DNA of 64,000 nucleotides from Apostichopus japonicus. Its lineage: Eukaryota; Echinodermata; Holothuroidea; Aspidochirotida; Stichopodidae. Made by a program: the position numbers and the translations under genes. The notes under the pieces are model-generated. The model ran no database searches. It was given only the letters and a program-made list of their open reading frames with translations, and was not told the DNA's origin. This document shows, in pieces, positions 27,642-48,790 of this stretch (position 1 is its first letter; the number at the start of each line of letters is the position of its first letter). The stretch covers positions 18,746,917 to 18,810,916 of the forward strand of contig NC_092571.1 in the NCBI RefSeq assembly GCF_037975245.1. The letters are read 5' to 3'.

Positions 27642-27857
27642 CCATGAGTATAGTATACACGCTCGCGAATTGCATTATGAACGCCATCGTGTGTTGACAC
27701 GAGGGCCCACTATGCTGACCATGTAAACAAATACATAGTCTACGGTATATTTAGAATTAATGTTTAATGAACAGGCATACGAGGCAGTAACGAACTGTAT
27801 CGTAAATTCAAGATATAGGCAGGTGAACCAACGAATAGATTCCCCCGGGAGAACACT

Positions 27858-29014
27858 GTAGGCTACATCGTGTGTAGGAGCTAATACTCATGACCTTTCA
27901 GGAATTAACATGTAGGCTACATCATGTATAGGAGCTCATACTCATGACCTTTCAGGAATTAACATGTAGGCTACATCGTGTGTAGGAGCTAATACTCATG
28001 ACCTTTCAGGAATTAACATGTAGACTACATTATGTGTAGGAGCTCATACACATGACCTTTCAGGAATTAACACGTAGCTACATCGTGTGTAGGAGCTCAT
28101 ACTCATGAGTCATGACCTTTCAGGAATGAACATGTAGGCTACATCGTGTGTAGGAGCTAACACTCATGACCTTTCAGGAATTAACATGTAGGCTACATCG
28201 TGTGTAGGAGCTCATACACATGACCTTTCAGGAATGAACATGTAGGCTACATCGTGTGTAGGAGCTAACACTCATGACCTTTCAGGAATGAACATGTAGG
28301 CTACATCGTGTGTAGGAGCTCATACACATGACCTTTCAGGAATTAACATGTAGGCTACATCGTGTGTAGGAGCTAATACTCATGACCTTTCAGGAATTAA
28401 CATGTAGGCTACATCGTGTGTAGGAGCTAATACTCATGACCTTTCAGGAATTAACATGTAGGCTACATCGTGTGTAGGAACTAATACTCATGACCTTTCA
28501 GGAATTAACATGTAGGCTACATCGTATGTAGGAGCTAATACTCATGACCTTTCAGGAATTAACATGTAGGCTACATCGTGTGTAGGAGCTCATACTCATG
28601 ACCTTTCAGGAATTAACATGTAGGCTACATCGTGTGTAGGAACTCATACACATGACCTTTCAGGAATTAACATGTAGGCTACATCGTGTGTAGGAGCTCA
28701 TACTCATGACCTTTCAGGAATTAACATGTAGGCTACATCGTGTGTAGCAGCTCATACTCATGACCTTTCAGGAATTAACATGTAGGCTACATCGTGTGTA
28801 GCAGCTAATACTCATGGCCTTTCAGGAATTAACATGTAGGCTACATCATGTGTAGGAGCTCATACTCATTACCTTTAGTCATGAATTAACACGTAGCTAC
28901 ATCGTGTGTAGGGGCTCATACACATGACCTTTCAGGAATTAACATGTAGGCTACATCGTGTGTAGGAGCTAATACTCATGACCTTTCAGGAATTAACATG
29001 TAGGCTACATCATG
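27858..29014. repeat. Minisatellite, 54-bp unit, about 21 copies
   Basis: Highly regular head-to-tail repeat. One unit holds GGCTACATCGTGTGTAGGAG, CTAATACTCATGACCTTTCA and GGAATTAACATGTA. Variants are few (CTCATACAC, AGCAGC, ATCATG), which indicates recent amplification or homogenisation. It lies about 200 bp from the preceding minisatellite but is unrelated in sequence. Confidence 0.96.
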
Positions 29015-29783
29015 TCACGGTAAGTCTGTAATCTCTACAATTGCCAGAAGTACTCCTGAGTCAATCTACGACCATATTACCGTATCGCTGTGAAATCTCT
29101 TCAAATCTTAAATTAAATTTAACTGTTTGAAATGGCCTTCGGCTAATTGATCTTAAGTTCTCTTGATGTAAACCACATTATATTCTTCGCAGTCGGTTCT
29201 TCTTTTGTTTTTAGTAATTATGAAAGCTCTCAGAAGGATCATTTTGTTTGAATTTCTATAAAACACGTGCAGGCGGCTGAAACCATAGTTTGATAAATCT
29301 AAATCCTCGCTGAATAATTAAAATACTGGCGTACATACTGACATAACCTGGTTATAGAACGATTGATCTGTAATATTCTGGAACCAAAGTCTCACAGTTA
29401 TGTACTACAACAAGCATCTTACAATGTAGTCTTACAAAGTAGACAAGGTAACAAAACCCTGACAATATTAGCTGGCCTTCTAGTTAACAACATTCTCACA
29501 ATGTTAGTACTGTAACAACATTCTCACAACGTAAGCAATTAATGAAACGGCATCTCACAATATCAGCAATGTAATGCTGAAGATTAAATATCATATTTGT
29601 TTAGGAAATATCACATTGGAGCACGCGACCACAAGACAAGAATGAACACTGCCCCCATCCCCAGCAACCCATATCGACTGTGTGTAACCATCTGATCATG
29701 ATGATAGTATCATAATGTTGATATTCCCCGTAAGAGGCATGGAGCCCGATCTGATCTGATCATATATATCGTCGTACTTACAC

Positions 29784-30041
29784 AGGCGCGTAGCGAGGAA
29801 TTTGCCAAGGGAGGGGCGAAGCCTGTATGTAAACTGCCTAAGCTTCACGCCACCATGAGTTGGCGCGAAGCGTAGAAGAAAATTTGGCCGAAAACGCCCC
29901 CCGGATCGCTGGAAATGGCACTTCTCAGACCTTGTAAATTGCATCTAAGCATTTTCTATTTTGAAATTACTAGCGATATCATAAAAAATATGCTGAAGGG
30001 GGACGGGGGACGGGGGCGCCCACCCCCTCGGCTACGCGCCT
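29784..30041. mobile_element. Short terminal-inverted-repeat element
   Basis: About 258 bp bounded by AGGCGCGTAGC on the left and GCTACGCGCCT on the right, a perfect 11-bp terminal inverted repeat. The right side carries GGGGGCGCCCACCCCC, giving an extra internal palindrome. No clear target duplication is visible, so the superfamily is uncertain, although the ends resemble the hAT-like elements nearby. The minus-strand frame at 29696-29944 runs through it and is not a gene. Confidence 0.65.
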
Positions 30042-33000
30042 AAATTTGCAACAATGTTGCCAACCTCAGAAAGTTAAAGGACATAAACTTACAAAATTGA
30101 AAGAAATGCAACAATCTGCTGTAAATTCCCTATAAATTATACATGCAATATGGTTTGCCTTAGACGATTAAATCAATGTGATATTGTCTGACGTCACAAT
30201 CATTACTGGGGGTGAAGACAAACAGCACAACTAATAGAAGACCAATGTCAATGTCTATTTTGGCAGACGGAAATCCCCTGAGCTCTAACTCCGATCAAAA
30301 TGAAGTATTAAAGATTATAAAAGTATTATTCAGGTGTTGTGTAACACGGGTACACCTGCTTCATATACCTACGCAGATACTGATATGCACCTTCTGTTAT
30401 TGTATATTAATGAATGCCATTGGTATAAATTAAGGAAATTTCCTTCAAAGTGGCATATTTCGAATTAATTTAATAAAATCTTTCCAAGCGGAGGTACCTT
30501 GATGGCTGTTTGTCGTTTCAGATTACCGTATCTCTCGTGTATTACATTCTCAGTTATTCGAAACCTTTAAATGCAGCTCTCCGAGTGATGATGCACACAA
30601 TCGAAAAATGATATGAAGTTAATGCTTGTGTAATCGTTTTTGTAACCTCTGTGAGGGTATGATTATTATTATTATTTTTAATGTAGAAGTATATTTAGGA
30701 GCGACCGGCCCACAGGTTTTTGTGAAACAAAGATCAAAAGTTCCCCTTAATAAGAAGTGTCCCTTTTTGCATTATTAGTAAATAGAAAGTGCATTTTTGT
30801 TATTTAAAAGGACTCTTTCTTGAGAAATCAAAAAAATATATTAATTGAAAAGTGCCGTTTTATTGAAACATTATAACTTTTGGAATTCGTGTTACAGAAT
30901 GCACAGAGCATCTATTTTGTTGGCTGGTGTTAAAGTTGATTGTGTGGTTTGTTACTTCCAAACTCAAAGTCACACATCTCCCTTCCCCTCCCCCTCCCCC
31001 GCATATACCCTCTATTACAGCCTCTGGTATAGTATCTTCTTATTTGCTCTTAATGACGATAAGCCTACACCGGGATATTTGTACGACATGGTATTTCTCT
31101 CTGCATCATAACCTTTCTTACTACAGTGATATACGACTCTTTGAGTTGGGCTACACCAGATGGATTAACGTATGAGGTACAATAATTCTCTCTCCACATT
31201 ACTGTATCTCAACACTCTGTTATAAGATACTGGCGACATCAACATCCATTGCACCATCCAAAGACATTTGTTTAAACCCTCCAGACTGACATCAGTTTTA
31301 TTTTCTCTCCGTTTCTGTTTATCGTTGGATGCTTTCATTTACATTTTATATGACGTCATCTAATCATTAAGAAGATGTGTTTTGTACAGTTCGTGGAAAC
31401 CATTGATAAACGAGGAACGAGTTTTAAGCGCGTCTAAACTGGCACGCCACAAGGCTACACCAGCAGAGACATTCATTCAGCCATCTTGTGTAAACCTAAA
31501 CTCAAAGGCAAAAATGAACATACGTCAAAAGAGGAAAATAAACCTTCGGCGAAATGAAAATTGAATTTCGGAGGAGACTTGTTGGCAGCGAAGAGTAAAT
31601 ATAATACAGGCGCTGAGAGTGAAAGAGGTTGCTAAATGTTTGAAGTCAGATGCTACAGACATGTTGTTTACATCACCCATCTGAGACTCCCCTGCAACGT
31701 GGGCGGTGTTTGACCCTCTGTAAAGTGCATGCTCCAACCAGCAGCACCAAAGCAAGTACTTACTTCATGTTTTACATTGCAAAATAAGGTCAATATAATC
31801 TACGAATGAAAGTGTCATTTGGAGACTTCGACAAGTTTAATGTGAAGACATAGGATACACATAATGCAGAACCCTAATTATTATTCTGATTATACTATTA
31901 CATCGCGATCATGTGATTGTAAAGATGTGGTAAAAGATCATTCAAGATTTAAAATATAAGTCAACAATTTGCTATTTACTAAATTATGAATTAAGGATCG
32001 GAACAACGCTGCATATATGGTGCAAAGCCATAAGTTTGCTCAAATCTGTCTCATTACTAACAAGAACAGATATGTAGAACAAAAACGAAATCAAGAGTAT
32101 AGTAAACAATGACAGCGATACAGATAACTTGCAGAACGTTAAAACGTTGGAATGAAGAACGAGCAGTGTTTGGCATATTCAGGTCCAAATCTTTATAGTA
32201 TATGACTCCATCTTCTAGGGTTATGTGACAGAACCGATAATAATAGTTTTCTTGGGCCGTCTCATTTGTAACTCTTGACTACAAGTACTTGATAAAAGCA
32301 AATGTAATTACCGCTGAAGACAAATTTTCACTTGAGTATAACAGAAGGTTTTCTTTTACCAATAAAGGATACAAGCAAATAATGTGATGTGGTAAGAATT
32401 CCGTAGAGTAAACAAACAAATCGTTTTAATTTAGGATTGTTTGCATTTGATCTTGAAAGTAAAAATGTAATGAGACTGTGTTATTAAAAGTCATGGGGTT
32501 TAGGTTTGATTGAATTACTAAAATTCTAACTTTTTTTTTCAATTTTTTATCAACTTAACCTTTGAGGCCGACACAGTATTACCATTTGACAGAAGAGATA
32601 TTGATAGATATTACCGCATCCAGCCGATTTTCTCTACGTGATATAGCGCCAAAGTATCGTTTCTTGTTGATGAAAGTCTGTGAAATTAACAGACGTATAC
32701 ATATATAGTTCCTGTAAGTAATCCAACAGAGAACAAGGGATTATAAATAGAAGCTTCCTGATTCAAGCATGTGTTACAAATTATTTTTGTCATTTTCTTG
32801 GTTGGAATACAATTTTTTAAATAACAATTGTGACTTAGTAACTACATCAAAAGGTCATTTTAAGCCGATTACAGTTAAAGTCCTCATCCGCTTTGTACAT
32901 CACGTGGGTACCTCCTTCATGGGATATAAGTCGGGCTTGATGATGAATTAAGTAGGCCTACATACAAAAACAGACCAATGACTAAATACGGTATATCAGC

Positions 33001-33137
33001 TTAAAGGCGTCCATATCGATCCCCATGCACGTCTCGATAATAGAGGCTGAGAGTTTCTTAACTTTTCGAGCTTTTCGACTCAATGTCGTGTAGTGTTTAT
33101 ATCAGACTATTAGTGTTTTACGTGGCCGGCCCATGGG
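30042..33137. other. Non-coding, no gene recognised
   Basis: AT-rich sequence without a recognisable gene. The frames here are short and none has both a convincing start and splice sites. Confidence 0.5.
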
Positions 33138-33145
33138 GCGTGGGC

Positions 33146-33522
33146 CAGTGGCAGAGCGTCCATACAGGCAGGGGGCGGATTCCCCCCCCCCCCCTTGACG
33201 GACTCAAATGTACTGCTGGCGCCCTTTTCAGCTCTTCACCACTTTTTACTTATTCGCGATTATTTACTTTTTTATTGCGCTCTCATCTACCTATTGACAT
33301 TTGTCACATTTTGTTGGCGATGACACCTATTTATTCTTCGTTAATCTTCAAATTAGCAAGGCCCGGAAAGGGTCATTTCCGGCGATATAGGGTGTATCTT
33401 TACTCAAAAAATTTCTGTACGCTCTGCGCCAACTTGTGGTGGCGCTCTGCTTAGATAAAGTCGAAAGCGCCCATACAGACCATTCTCGCCCCCTCTGACC
33501 AATACCCCTAGCTCCGCCATTG
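33146..33522. mobile_element. Non-autonomous hAT-type element (MITE), second family
   Basis: 377 bp starting CAGTGGCAGAGC and ending GCTCCGCCATTG, an imperfect 12-bp terminal inverted repeat. It is flanked by a perfect 8-bp duplication, GCGTGGGC (33138-33145 and 33523-33530). The eight-base duplication and CAGTGGC end place it with hAT-like elements. The interior carries a poly-C tract and no transposase. Its sequence differs from copies A and B, so it is a separate family. The 123-codon frame across it is not a gene. Confidence 0.85.
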
Positions 33523-34323
33523 GCGTGGGCAGGGGGTTACGCGCCGCGGGAACCAAAGCAACACGGCCAAACAGCACTACAAATACAATACTTCTCACAG
33601 GTTCAACATCTCCCAATCTACAACTAAGATCGACCGAGAAAAACAGGTCTATACAAAATGCAAAAAGTACGCCTCAGTCAGTCAGTCTCAGCCCGGAACT
33701 GGGACCCCCTTTCATGATAAGTAATATCATAACTACAACGTTATACGTGTTTCGTATTCAAAAGTGAAAATAACGTAGCCGTCCTCTTTAAAGTGAACTC
33801 ATCAAATATATTTCCGACTTCCCCTCCCTGCAATGATATACCCTTAATACCTTTCATTGATTGGTAAGAGGACCCATGTTTTCCTCTTGAGGTTACATTT
33901 TTAACCCGTGTCCGTTAACCATTCAGAGACTTATATGAGACTTGATGTTTCAAGGCTCCGTTCATAAACACTCACACAATATCAAAAAGATCTTCCAAAA
34001 TTACTTCTCAGTCGCGCTTTATTATGTAGAGAAAACATCATAATCGAGAACTAGAAATGAAAACAAACTTTTAAATTGCGGCTTTCTACGACTATTAAAC
34101 GAACATAATGAGATAATAGCATCAAATCAGTAACAGCAATAGAAGCAGGAAACCAGTGTGATACTCACACGTGCCTGTCCAAATATCCTGACATTAACAT
34201 TGATGAAAGTCGACATAGTTCTTCGTCTTCACAAATAATCAGCTTCTCTCTGCGGGCTAAAATAATCTCCTTTTAGGTTAAAGCAGCGCATTGAAATGGA
34301 TTGATATTTACCATATTTAGAAA

Positions 34324-34688
34324 CAGTGGCGTAGGAAGGTACTTTTGAGTGGGGGGGGGGGGGGCTGAAGACTGCTGGCCGGCCTGGGGGAGGGGTCTAA
34401 GGGAGTGTCCCCCTCCCCTTTAGATTTTTTTTGCATTTCCAGGTGGCCTCAGATGCAATTTGGTGCAATATAACACACTGCAACACCCACTCCATTTTGT
34501 AAATAATTTTGCATTTTCACCTGGCCTTAGATGCAATTAATTTGGTGCTCCAAATGAGACTTTTTCTCATTTGGAAATGAAAAAGGGGTTTTCTGACTTG
34601 CGAAGCGGGGGGGGGGGGGCGGAATGATACTTCCGCCCCACCATATTTTTCACTGGGGGGCTGGCGCCCCCCAGCTCCTACGCCCTTG
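34324..34688 (-). mobile_element. Non-autonomous hAT-type element (MITE), copy B
   Basis: 365 bp, inverted relative to the copy at 20537-20917 and colinear with it: the CAGTGGCGTAGGAA end, a poly-G block, CAGGTGGCCTCAGATGCAAT, CACCTGGCCTTAGATGCAAT, a CTCATTTGGAAATGA hairpin, a GCTGGCGCC block and the CCTACGCCCTTG end. It is flanked by the 8-bp duplication TTTAGAAA (34316-34323 and 34689-34696). Differences are mostly in homopolymer lengths and small indels, so both copies are fairly young. Confidence 0.87.
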
Positions 34689-34696
34689 TTTAGAAA

Positions 34697-37545
34697 CGTA
34701 CATGAATCCACTGGTGTTACTTATAGCTTGCATTACCAAGGTCTCAAGGTTCCATGCAGTGGTTACTTGTGCCATTATGGGACGGGGATGGGGGGGGGGG
34801 GGGTTATGAGCATCCCCGCCATAGAGGTAGCTGGACATCGGTGACGGTAGAGTCAAGACATTAAAAGTTATGTTATCAGTGGTGTGAAATGGTTTGGTGG
34901 GTTTGATCTGTACATGTCTGTATGTATGCTATATGTGTGTCCTGGCATAAAAGGAGGGCGTGAAGTGGAAAGTAGCACGGAAACACAAGACCAGGGCACC
35001 TCCTGCAATGGACCCTCCAAATAGCTAGGTAAGTGGACATCTCTGTCACAATTGAGTATACATTCAGCTGAAGTTATGAGCACCACACTGTACTAATGCG
35101 TTGGTTTTTATCAAATAGGCTGCTTGTAGGATGGGTTTGGGTGGGAAAATTGGGTGTAGAATTACCCCACCCGTCTTCAATGACATGCAGTTGATACTTA
35201 ACAGACCCCCCCCCCCCGTATGACATTGAATAAGTGTATTCCATCCCACTTCTTCCTGTCATTATGATCTTTAACTTGAGATAAGTACTTTCATATATTC
35301 GCCTCATCCTCACTACCTCTCCCCTCATCCCACCCCTGTATATGTACGGTAAGAACAAGTATAAAGAAACTTAGTCTGTATTCAAAACATTAAAAATGGA
35401 TCTGGAAGGCCGGGGCAGGGAAGGATGGGGAAGGAAAGGGAGGGAAAGGGGGGGGGGGGCGATGTACATGAGCGTGAAAGTCCTTCTTGTCCATGGGGTT
35501 TCTAATTATTCTTTTATCGTTTTCTCTTCAAATATATATATTTTTTTCTAAATTGGTTGCGTCACCCGACTTTATCTTGCATATATAGCCTACTTCAGTT
35601 TGGTAGTCAAAATGTTTTGCCCCATCTAGATATATTTAAATGAATGTTAATATGGCTAAATAGGTGGTCAGGTGTGTGGTGTGCTTCTGCCACTATCAAG
35701 ATCTTCTAGACAGGTGAACTAAGCTGTCGAAATCCTTTCAATATTGGAATTCTCCTTTAAAGGTAAATTCTTGGAAGATAGATTATTGAAAACTTCCGCA
35801 ACGGTAAATCTCTCCTCCACAAGTAATGAAAGATCTCTTTAATCTTATAGACTTTGAGGTTAAGAACCAGGTGTGGTATCAAGGCACAGTTTCAATTACC
35901 CGGTTTTGGAGTAGGTTTAAGTGGTAAGTTAGAGGTAATATACGGAGCGGAAATACTCGGTTAGTGGTGGGTAAACAGTATTACGTGGACCGCAGTTATG
36001 TTTGACGTCACACTGTCTAGAGACGAGAAGTTATTGGCGAAAAACAGAGCGAAGTTCTTTGAAACAATCGCTTCTCACACTCAAGCCTCTTACCTACCGA
36101 GATTGGCGCAAATCTTGAAGTTTACGTTATCTTAGCGGGCGTATGTGTGCATGCTGTTGTCTTTGATCAGTTAAGTTCCCAGAGCCCTACAGACGTCACC
36201 GTTGATGCATTACAGTTGGTTTTGGTTTAACGTATAGCTCAGTGATCCTGAATAGTAAAATTTTGCTTAAATCACTAGCTGACGTACGTACGTTATATAT
36301 CGCCTCCTGCTTAATAAATGCAGCGAGGGGATAGTACCTTCACTATCGTTTTTCCATTTACCCTTGGTAACCTACAGTAGCCTATCTTTCAATTGACAGA
36401 AGGGAATTTAATACCTACGATTAACCCTTTATTGATAACGTCGGTCGTCAAACTTCATTCGTTTGATTAAAAGAATGATCCCGTGATCAAACGGATATGT
36501 TATCAGTTTTACTGTAAATACATATGCTTAATACAAAATTCATAGGCTTAATACATGTGCTTAATACTTAGGCTTAATGCATAATGCATGTTTAATACAA
36601 TACAATACATGGCACTAATGCATGGACTGAACTAGGCTAAATAGGCTTGGCTAAATGCATAGAGCTAATGCATAGGCTATATACTGAATTCATTTATTTG
36701 TTTTATCGCCAAATATACGTAGGTTTAATACATAAGCTTACACATCACATACGTTACTACTTCAATTTGGGAATTTCACTTACGAGAATGACTTCAAGTA
36801 GGCTACTGAAGAAGAGAGAACTCTGTATATGCCTTCTGTCACATCAACAACAATCCACAAATAATTTCTACAGACCACCGAAAGTTCAAAACAATATGTA
36901 TCACGCAATATTGTGAACACTTGTTATTTTTCCTTAAATCCAGCCTGAGATTCAGGGATAATACTCATATGTCAAAGTTTTAATAAATTTAAAAGAAAAG
37001 TGAAGTATTTCTAGGATTAGGGAAAGGCACGCTATATGGATTTAGGTGTATTAGGCTATATGGATCGTGAAGGCCGTCTTACATCTGTTCTTGTGTTAGC
37101 ATTCAAGAGGTGTTTCCCTGAACACAAAATGTACAAGAAAGTCGATAGTTTGCCAAAACTAACTTGTTTCTACTTTTTTGCATTTACAGAGACACACTGG
37201 TGTCCTACGTTCATGTAAATACATTTGTAGTTTTATTTCAAATGAGAAGTCTGTTGCTGTAAAAGGCGTAAGACTGAGGATGGGGTCTGGTTGTCATGGT
37301 AACTATATTATGCCAATGTGAAGCAATAGGCACGGAGCAAGGGTTAAAATTTTAACATGAGGCTGTACGGTTTGGTTTCTGTGTTCAGGTTCTCTCCTAC
37401 ATGGCATCAGGTCTATGGGGGGGGGGGGGAAGCAGTCTTGTTCCCACACTAAGTTGTGGCTTTAAATTGCCAAGACCATCAACTTACACAGAAATGCTCA
37501 AATCTTTAGAAAATGGAGAAATAAACTTGTGGATTTGACCTGTCC
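34697..37545. other. Non-coding, no gene recognised; G/C homopolymers
   Basis: Contains G runs near 34790-34803, 35449-35459 and 37417-37429, a C run near 35207-35217 and a degenerate AT-rich repeat (36515-36735). No coding sequence recognised. Confidence 0.5.
36515..36735. repeat. Degenerate TAGGCTTAATACAT repeat
   Basis: Irregular copies of a motif like TAGGCTTAATACAT or ATGCATAGGCTAA recur across about 200 bp with variable spacing. Probably an old, decayed tandem repeat. Confidence 0.6.
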
Positions 37546-37635
37546 TCCTCCAGCCTATCCCTCCAGCCCACCTTACAGCCCACCCTCCAGCCCACCCCTC
37601 CAGCCCACCCTCCAGCCCACCCTCCAGCCCACCCT
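37546..37635. repeat. CTCCAGCCCAC minisatellite
   Basis: About seven copies of an 11-13 bp C-rich unit (CTCCAGCCCACC). Located about 1.1 kb downstream of the PSMC2 stop codon. Confidence 0.9.
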
Positions 37636-38760
37636 ACAAAGCCTGTGAATAGTATGGCAGGTTACAACTATGCAGACATTGATCAGAGCTTGAACTTAAA
37701 GATTGAGAGACAAACATACTGTTTATTCCAGAGAGGTTTAATAACATTAGCTGAGTAATCAGCATACAGGATGTGTTTGTAGGTTGATTTAACACAATCA
37801 ATGTTGCAACTTATAAAAAACAATGAAGATGAAAAAGTCCCAACAGTAAATAATTGAGACTGAAGAATGTACCAAATGACCACATAGAACATCATCAACA
37901 TTTAATTCCTTACAATGTTTCCAGTCATAAGTGGATATCTTACAATTCAACTTCTTTCCCTGGTAAGGTATTCTTCTGTAAATATTGACCTAGATAATTG
38001 TTAACCCTAATAACTCAGCAATAATATGTTACTGCATTTCTTGAGGATATCACAGACATTGTGTATTACTGGATTTAAAGGAAAAAAATCAACAATTTTA
38101 TCCCAAAAATCATACAACAGGTGATAAAGGCAAGCTCTGCCACTTTGTAAACAGTATCATTTTGGACATAGATGATGATGAAGGTTGTTAAATAAGGTTA
38201 AATTAACAACATACTGGAGTGGAAGTAAAACTGTAATCCAGCTTTACAGTAACACATGTACAAACATCTACAGACCAGGCTATATCAAGAAACAACTGAC
38301 ACTGCTAATGATAAACAATAAATGTATCAATTATTAAATATATCAAGTTACATTTTCTTCACATAGCCTGTTCCTTGGTGTCAAACTGTACTTGTAAGAT
38401 GGAAAAAACTTATTAGTTTCATGTAATTTGCTACCTGTCACATATATTTACCATACAATTAGAGTCTTTTACATGTTGACAAAAGCAGCAGAACAACTTA
38501 TAACTAGGATCCATCTTAAAACAAGGTATTAAAGTAAGCAGTCCATGTCAAAACAACACAACATGACACAGTCAGTTAAGATGTTGTCCAACTTAATATG
38601 TGTATCGTAGAAGGACTGTCAGTGAGGGCCTCTATACTGGCTGTCTCTTTGTTACCTGCATAGACATCATCCATTGATGAAGACAGATTACAAGACTCCA
38701 GTCTTGGTTTGAACTAACCCTCTATGCACATAGCCAGTCTCCTTACTGCTGTTTAATTAT

Positions 38761-46302
<7,542 letters not shown>

Positions 46303-48390
46303 TGTGGAATCTTGTGATGAAGTCTCTACTGGTTCGGCAACAAAGTGTATGCAAGTCGCAATTTTGAGTGACCAAATTACAAAACAATGTATATGCTATA
46401 TCCAGTAGGCAAGCGAAAGTTTGTGGTGGCGTACTCTGATATGGTGGCATACTCCTATTACAGTCTATGTCAGTCCGCCCGAATATTCTCCTATCTCAGG
46501 AAAAGTGCAAAATGCAGTAGGAGAACATTTGTTTTGAAATGTTGTCAATCACCATCTGGTTTTTGTGGCTTGCATGTTGAAGAGCATGAATGGAAATACA
46601 TGTGGTGCAAAAATTGGGTCAATTGAGGCAATTTAAACCACTTTAGGCCGCCCAGGAGCTGCGTACGAAAGAGGTTTGTTTACAAGTGACGAAAACTTCA
46701 GGCTCTGAAAGCAGAAAATCTACATGGTTATGATGCGTAAAATTGATGGTGCCGTGAATAGCCAACTCATCAGCTATCCAGTGATGGGTAGCGTTTAGCT
46801 AGTGAAAACTTTTATCTAGACTTAGAGCCAACATTACTTTTGTGATTTAGTGTGTAAGTCAATGGGGCTTTTAATGGGCGTCTGCTACCATATAGAATCG
46901 ACATCATTCTGCCTGAGTGTTCAAAGCAGCAAATGAAAATTAGTAGTTTTTACGTTTCATATACATTATAATCTGTCAAATAATTTTCCACTTTTATCGA
47001 AAGGTTTTTGAAGTGAAATGGTAACACTGCAGCTAGTCATAAAATGTAATAATTTCATGTAGAAGTCAAAATAGAAAATGGTTATTTGAAAATAAGACAT
47101 CGAAATGAAATATCTTCCACGAATTTCGCAAAAACATCAAACTTCGGTACAAAGAGTCCAAATTTTTAGGAACAATTCAAATTCCTGATATAAAAGTCGA
47201 TCCTCATTTGGAAGGGAAAGAATTTCCATAGTAAACAAGTTTCATTTCAAGAAATCATTGGCAATTGTGAGATAAAATGTCTTCAGCTGGAAACTGTTGA
47301 AGGTTTGATACAACCTGTTGAAATATCAATGTTTCTATATCGAAAAGATTTGAGCAAAAAGTAAACAGAAAAGTCAAAATTGAGTGAAGGCCTAAATGAA
47401 TACTGGAAACTTTGAGATGAAATTTTTTCGTTGGAAAGTCGGAACCCTATGGAAAAAAGTTGAAATTTGATGATAGAATGTTAAAGTTATAGCATCACTA
47501 ATTTCAAGGAACAAAGCAAAATGTTCATATAAAGGTAATTGAAATAGGTTGACGATTTGAGATTACAACTTGAAATTTCTATGTATCTAAAATACCTTTG
47601 AGACCGCATTAGTTTATCGCACAGATTATCCAGTTTATTTATCCTGATCTTAATCACATTAAATGATGTTGATGGAAAACAATTAGCCTATAGACACCCA
47701 TGGGAGATCAGTTGCATAAAACTTTGAGAGACCTGTTACATTTACTGTTGATGAAATTGGATTTGATTACGTTATTACAAAGATAAAAGACAAGTAATAA
47801 CTGGGGACATGGTAAGGATTAAAACAAATCTATTTATTTGCTAACATTGAAAAAGGCACATAAAATTTATTCAAAACAGGGATACAAAAATGTAATAAAA
47901 TAATGATGGATAAGACTCCCATGATAAACATCGTATCATTGCATTGCATGGATGGAAAGGGTACTTCAATGAATAGGGGTGGTAGTTATCTATATTGTTG
48001 ACACCATGTTACTGCAGTATTACATCAGCATGTCACTTCAGTAAGAGCGTAGTCTCTACAGTAATAATATTTACTATGTTACTATGTTAACCACTGACAT
48101 GGCCATTGTGGGGAGGTGGAGGGGAGGGGGTGTTTGCCAACTTTTTCAAACTTCTTTCAAATTGCTTACATTTTATAACACACACATGCAAAGTTGTATA
48201 CACATTCAAATTTAAACTGGTACTACAAAAATGATGGAAATGATAGCGCCATTTTGCATCTTAGTTCCCAACACTTTCCCCTGGGCACTTCCCCGGGACA
48301 TGCATCAGCCCCCCTCCCAATATTTTCTTTGATATTAACTCTTTTTTTTTATGTACAGTAGTGTGCTACTCGTTGTACACTGATTGGTTC
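46303..48390. other. PSMC2 upstream region and intergenic DNA
   Basis: Should contain the PSMC2 promoter and 5' UTR, but no element can be placed with confidence. A plus-strand ATG frame at 46387-46626 (79 codons) begins 85 bp from the PSMC2 start codon, matches no family and is not called. Further upstream the DNA is anonymous and A-rich. Confidence 0.5.
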
Positions 48391-48790
48391 AAACATAGAC
48401 TGTATGATAGATAGTCCATTGCTTAAACAATGGCGTATTGTACAACATTAAACATAGACTGTATGATAGATAGTCCATGGCTGAAACAATGGCCTCTTGT
48501 ACAACATCAAAGATAGACTGTATGATAGATAGTCCATGGCTGAAACAAAGGCTTATTGTACAACATCAAAGATAGACTGTATGATAGATAGTCCACGGCT
48601 GAAACAATGGCCTCTTGTACAACATCAAACATAGACTGTATGATAGATAGTTCATTGCTGAAACAATGGCCTATTGTACAACATCAAAGATAGACTGTAT
48701 GATAGATAGTCCATGGCTGAAACAATGGCCTTTTGTACAACATCAAATATAGACTATGATAGATAGTCCATGGCTGAAACAATGGCCTAT
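48391..48790. repeat. Minisatellite, about 60-bp unit, nearly 7 copies
   Basis: Units contain ATAGACTGTATGATAGATAG, TCCATGGCTGAAACAATGGC and CTATTGTACAACATCAAA. Variation is low and the last copy is truncated. It lies between ICMT and PSMC2. Confidence 0.93.

Noticed and set aside
27107-27726. Plus-strand frames of 196 and 157 codons
   Set aside because: Lie wholly or mostly in a minisatellite and overlap in two frames, which follows from the unit lengths. No domain and no splice signals.
33083-33454. 123-codon plus-strand frame
   Set aside because: Runs across a non-autonomous hAT-like element and its poly-C tract.
46387-46626. 79-codon frame divergent from PSMC2, suggesting a bidirectional promoter
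   Set aside because: Only proximity supports it; no recognisable domain and it probably overlaps the PSMC2 promoter. Kept out of the gene list.
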